Positions 55,720-58,373 of a stretch of DNA of 58,373 nt are shown in pieces. Under the pieces are notes generated by a model that did no database searches, was not told where the DNA came from, and was given only the letters and a program-made list of their open reading frames with translations. The position numbers and the translations under genes are program-made. Within the stretch, counting starts at the first letter, position 1, and each line of letters opens with the position of its first letter. Source of the stretch: Chitinophagaceae bacterium (GTDB lineage Bacteria > Bacteroidota > Bacteroidia > Chitinophagales > Chitinophagaceae). The stretch lies in contig CANGOX010000011.1 of assembly GCA_947455605.1 (NCBI GenBank), positions 1-58,373 of the forward strand. The letters are read 5' to 3'.

Positions 55720-56967
55720 TTACGCAGCAGCGGCAGATGATGAATTTGTATTTTTCTTACCACGCATATAAAACAACAGGATTGCAAATGCCACTATCAG
55801 TATTACCGGTATGATCAGTGTGGCATTCAACACTTCCGGTCCGGCCAGTTTCTTGGCTTCGTTCATGGCTGCTTCCGAAGTATCGCCGGCAGGTAGTTTG
55901 GCAGCTACCAGTCTGTCGTAATACCCTCCCATAAACACGGTATATACCGATACAGCAAACATACCTGCACCACCCATCAGGTTCATACCAACAGCACCCG
56001 TTTTAGGCAGGTTCTCAGATACAAAGCCCAGCATGGTTGGCCAGAAATAACAAACACCCATCCCAAATACAATGGCACCAACAAAGAGCATATTGCCGGA
56101 ACTATGTCCCAACAGATATAACCCCGCAGCTGCCAGTATAGCTGAGATCAGCAAAACACCCGTAGGTGATAATTTATGTACTACCGGACCTGCAAATCCA
56201 CGACCGATCACCATGATACCGGTTTCGATGGTCAATAACAGGATGGCATTATCGGATACATTCTTTAATAATACATCGATCCACTGTCCGGTAAACAGTT
56301 CTGTGATAGCGGTTCCGAACATGAGTATGATCATGCAGATAAACAAAGGATTGAGCAGGGCTTTGTACATACCTGCAGAAGAAACACCACTGGCCACCCT
56401 TTCGGTAACCGGGAAACTGAGTTTGCTGAACAGGAAACCATAGATCAGGGTAGGGATGGCCATTAAGCCCACCTGCACCTGCCAGCCAATGCCGGCTTTA
56501 TCCAGGAAGTATACCAATAAAGTACCGATCACAATACCACCGGGGAACCAAAGGTGGAAGTGATTGAGTTTGGTGGTCTTGTTATCTGAGTAGATAGTAG
56601 CCACCAGGGGGTTACAGGCAGCTTCTACCGTACCATTGGCTATACCAATACATAGTGTTGAGATGAAAAGGCTCCAGTAACCGTCTGCAAAAACGGTGAG
56701 CAGAATACCTAAGAGGTGAAATACGAATGCTACGATCAGCAGTCTTTTCATGCCAATGATATCCACTACGATACCACCAATGATCACGGCCAGGGGAAAG
56801 CCCCAGAATGCAGTGGCAGCAATAGATCCCAACTGGGCGGCATCTAAATGAAACTGGACGCCTAAGCGTCCGAGTATTCCGGCTCTGATACCGAAAGAAA
56901 GTGATGTTACTAATAAAGCCAGGCAACTGGCAACAAATAATTGGCTACGTTGAGGGGTAGTCTGCAT
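55720..56967 (-). CDS. MFS sugar transporter (FucP/NHS-like)
   Basis: A 415-residue major facilitator with twelve membrane helices. The first helices, ASCLALLVTSLSFGIRAGIL and GFPLAVIIGGIVVDIIGMKRLLIV (the GxxxDxxGxxR loop motif between helices 2 and 3), and EAACNPLVATIY are typical of the sugar-proton symporter branch. The C-terminal end is a Lys/Asn/Ser tail. It probably imports the sugar or keto-sugar released by the periplasmic enzymes around it. 34 bases separate it from the TIM-barrel gene downstream, indicating an operon. Confidence 0.9.
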   Translation of the reverse strand: MQTTPQRSQLFVASCLALLVTSLSFGIRAGILGRLGVQFHLDAAQLGSIAATAFWGFPLAVIIGGIVVDIIGMKRLLIVAFVFHLLGILLTVFADGYWSLFISTLCIGIANGTVEAACNPLVATIYSDNKTTKLNHFHLWFPGGIVIGTLLVYFLDKAGIGWQVQVGLMAIPTLIYGFLFSKLSFPVTERVASGVSSAGMYKALLNPLFICMIILMFGTAITELFTGQWIDVLLKNVSDNAILLLTIETGIMVIGRGFAGPVVHKLSPTGVLLISAILAAAGLYLLGHSSGNMLFVGAIVFGMGVCYFWPTMLGFVSENLPKTGAVGMNLMGGAGMFAVSVYTVFMGGYYDRLVAAKLPAGDTSEAAMNEAKKLAGPEVLNATLIIPVILIVAFAILLFYMRGKKNTNSSSAAAA

Positions 56968-57142
56968 GCGTTTATGGTTTATATGGAAAACAATCAGTGG
57001 TTAAATGTAATTTTTTATTTTTAAAACCGGATTGATAAAATCGGCAGAACATCAAAAATTTTTATCAGCTTTACAACCCATTGTGTCTTTGGGACGCATG
57101 CCATCAAATTATCTCAGGAATTACATAAAAAAGTACAAATCC

Positions 57143-58309
57143 ATGAACCGTAAACTCAGAATGGGTATGGTAGGTGGGGGCAAGGATGCCTTTATCGGAG
57201 CCATACACCGCCTCGCCGCCAATATGGACGGCCTTATCGAAATTGTATGTGGCGCCTTAAGTATCAACCCCGAAATAGCGAAAGCCTCGGGTGAGATGTT
57301 GTTTCTTTCTCCCGATCGTACCTATCTCACGTTTGAGGAGATGATCACCAAAGAAAGTCAGCTGCCTGCCGATAAGCGGATGGATTTTGTAACCATTGTT
57401 ACCCCCAACTTCGCACACTTTGCACCGGCTATGATGGCCCTGGATCACGGTTTTAATGTAGTGATAGAAAAGCCGATGACCTTTACACTGGACGAAGCCA
57501 AACAGTTAAAAAAGAAAGTAGAAGAAACCGGTTTAACCCTTTGTCTTACCCATACCTATTCTGGCTATCCCATGGTTAAGCAGGCCAAAGCCATGGTACA
57601 GGGTGGTGTATTCGGAAAGATCAGAAAGGTTTGGGTAGAATATCCGCAGGGATGGCTGAGCAAACTTTCTGAAAGAGAAGGCAATGCCCAGGCCGCCTGG
57701 AGAACAGATCCTAAAAAATCGGGTAAGGCCGGTTGTATGGGTGATATAGGAACACATGCTGCACATTTATCTGAATATATTACCGGAGCCAAGATCACCC
57801 ATCTTTGTGCCGATCTGAATGTAATGGTTCCCGGCCGTGCCCTGGATGATGATGGTAACGTGTTACTGAAATTTGATAATGGTGCCGCCGGTGTATTAAT
57901 GGCATCGCAAGTAGCTGCCGGCGAAGAGAATGCTTTGAAGATCCGCATCTATGGAGAAAACGGCGGATTGGAATGGGCACAACACGAACCCAATACCTTA
58001 CTGGTGAAATGGCTCGACCAGCCCACACAGATCTTACGCGCCGGTAGTAACTATGGCGATCGTTTATCCAGTTTTGCCACAAAGAACTGCCGCACACCCG
58101 GCGGGCACCCCGAAGGTTATCTGGAAGCATTCGCCAATATCTACCGCAACTTCGCTTTAACACTCAGCGCCAAAATAGACGGCACCACCCCAACCGCAGA
58201 AATGCTCGACTTCCCTTCTTTTGAAGACGGCATTCGCGGAATGGCGTTTATTGATAATGTTGTGGCATCGGGACAGAGTGATATGAAGTGGACCAAATAT
58301 GAACTGTAG
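57143..58309 (+). CDS. Cytoplasmic Gfo/Idh/MocA-family oxidoreductase
   Basis: A 388-residue NAD(P)-dependent sugar dehydrogenase: Rossmann GMVGGGKDAFIG (8-19), the classical VIEKPMTFTLDEAKQL (EKP lysine is the catalytic one), and GCMGDIGTHAAHLSEYITG (His catalytic in relatives). No leader, so it is cytoplasmic, unlike the Tat-exported paralogue at 49.6 kb. Divergent from the MFS gene. It may finish the conversion of imported keto-sugars. I start at ATG 57143, as the longer frame upstream has no motif and the spacer is short of a promoter match. Confidence 0.9.
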   Translation: MNRKLRMGMVGGGKDAFIGAIHRLAANMDGLIEIVCGALSINPEIAKASGEMLFLSPDRTYLTFEEMITKESQLPADKRMDFVTIVTPNFAHFAPAMMALDHGFNVVIEKPMTFTLDEAKQLKKKVEETGLTLCLTHTYSGYPMVKQAKAMVQGGVFGKIRKVWVEYPQGWLSKLSEREGNAQAAWRTDPKKSGKAGCMGDIGTHAAHLSEYITGAKITHLCADLNVMVPGRALDDDGNVLLKFDNGAAGVLMASQVAAGEENALKIRIYGENGGLEWAQHEPNTLLVKWLDQPTQILRAGSNYGDRLSSFATKNCRTPGGHPEGYLEAFANIYRNFALTLSAKIDGTTPTAEMLDFPSFEDGIRGMAFIDNVVASGQSDMKWTKYEL

Positions 58310-58321
58310 TTTTTCGTGAAT

Positions 58322-58373
58322 CGTGAGACGTCAGTCGTGAGTATATATTCTTACTCACGACTGACGTCTCACG
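58322..58373. repeat. Word palindrome (CGTGAGACGTCAGTCGTGAGTA), reaching the window end
   Basis: Perfect 22-bp arms 58322-58343 and 58352-58373 around an 8-base loop, starting 12 bases after the Gfo/Idh stop. It may continue beyond the window. Same words as 52896-52967. Confidence 0.9.

Overview
The window reads as a chromosomal stretch of a Bacteroidota bacterium, most likely family Chitinophagaceae. The reasons are the gene families present (ribosomal protein THX, TIGR02757, DUF2911, DUF6934, Bacteroidota-type LptC, a GH9-deacetylase fusion, many 'NRREFL'-like Tat leaders), promoter boxes of the TAnnTTTG type, weak Shine-Dalgarno signals and moderate GC. There are 62 protein-gene loci: 60 intact or window-truncated genes, plus a vsr remnant and a frameshifted DUF3883 gene. 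No rRNA, tRNA, CRISPR array or insertion sequence was recognised.

Layout. 1-9 kb: HU fragment, THX, Tat-exported PLP enzyme, MeaB, O-antigen ligase plus glycosyltransferase, Lon-domain protein, coaX, an outer-membrane protein and lptC (envelope and CoA functions). 9-19 kb: aldo/keto reductase; an ECF sigma / anti-sigma / DUF4097 operon; CNNM-CBS protein; tatC; rpiB; M28 peptidase. 19-30 kb: deoxyhypusine-synthase-like enzyme, GT87-GT2-deacetylase glycolipid operon, an SdpR/SdpI-like operon, hydrolase, acpH, PLP sulfur enzyme, TIGR02757. 30-44 kb: XRE regulator with a membrane partner, GH9-NodB fusion, FAH-family protein, a four-helix-bundle gene framed by inverted repeats, SDR, YjjG, psd-cdsA, CPBP protease, dusB, glutathione peroxidase, ALDH. 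44.7-48.6 kb is accessory and decaying: an orphan contractile-tail sheath gene, a DUF6934 pair, a vsr stub and a frameshifted DUF3883 gene. 49.5-58.3 kb is a catabolic cluster of two Gfo/Idh/MocA oxidoreductases, two TIM-barrel isomerase/lyase-like proteins, a GMC dehydrogenase with its subunit 3, and a sugar MFS transporter. It looks like a periplasmic sugar-oxidation route (inference: C3-oxidation of glycosides).

The most unusual structure is not a gene. Many spacers hold a 'word palindrome': a 7-14 bp word loosely repeated in tandem, then the reverse-complement words after a short loop. At least ten unrelated word families occur, several at two or more loci. They abut or supply stop codons (GT2, TatC, glutathione peroxidase), fill one divergent promoter region, frame the four-helix-bundle gene exactly, and one word (a perfect 2 x 14 bp tandem) sits in frame inside the SDR coding sequence. 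They resemble, in concept, REP elements and Rickettsia palindromic elements. This is the best candidate here for an undescribed system.
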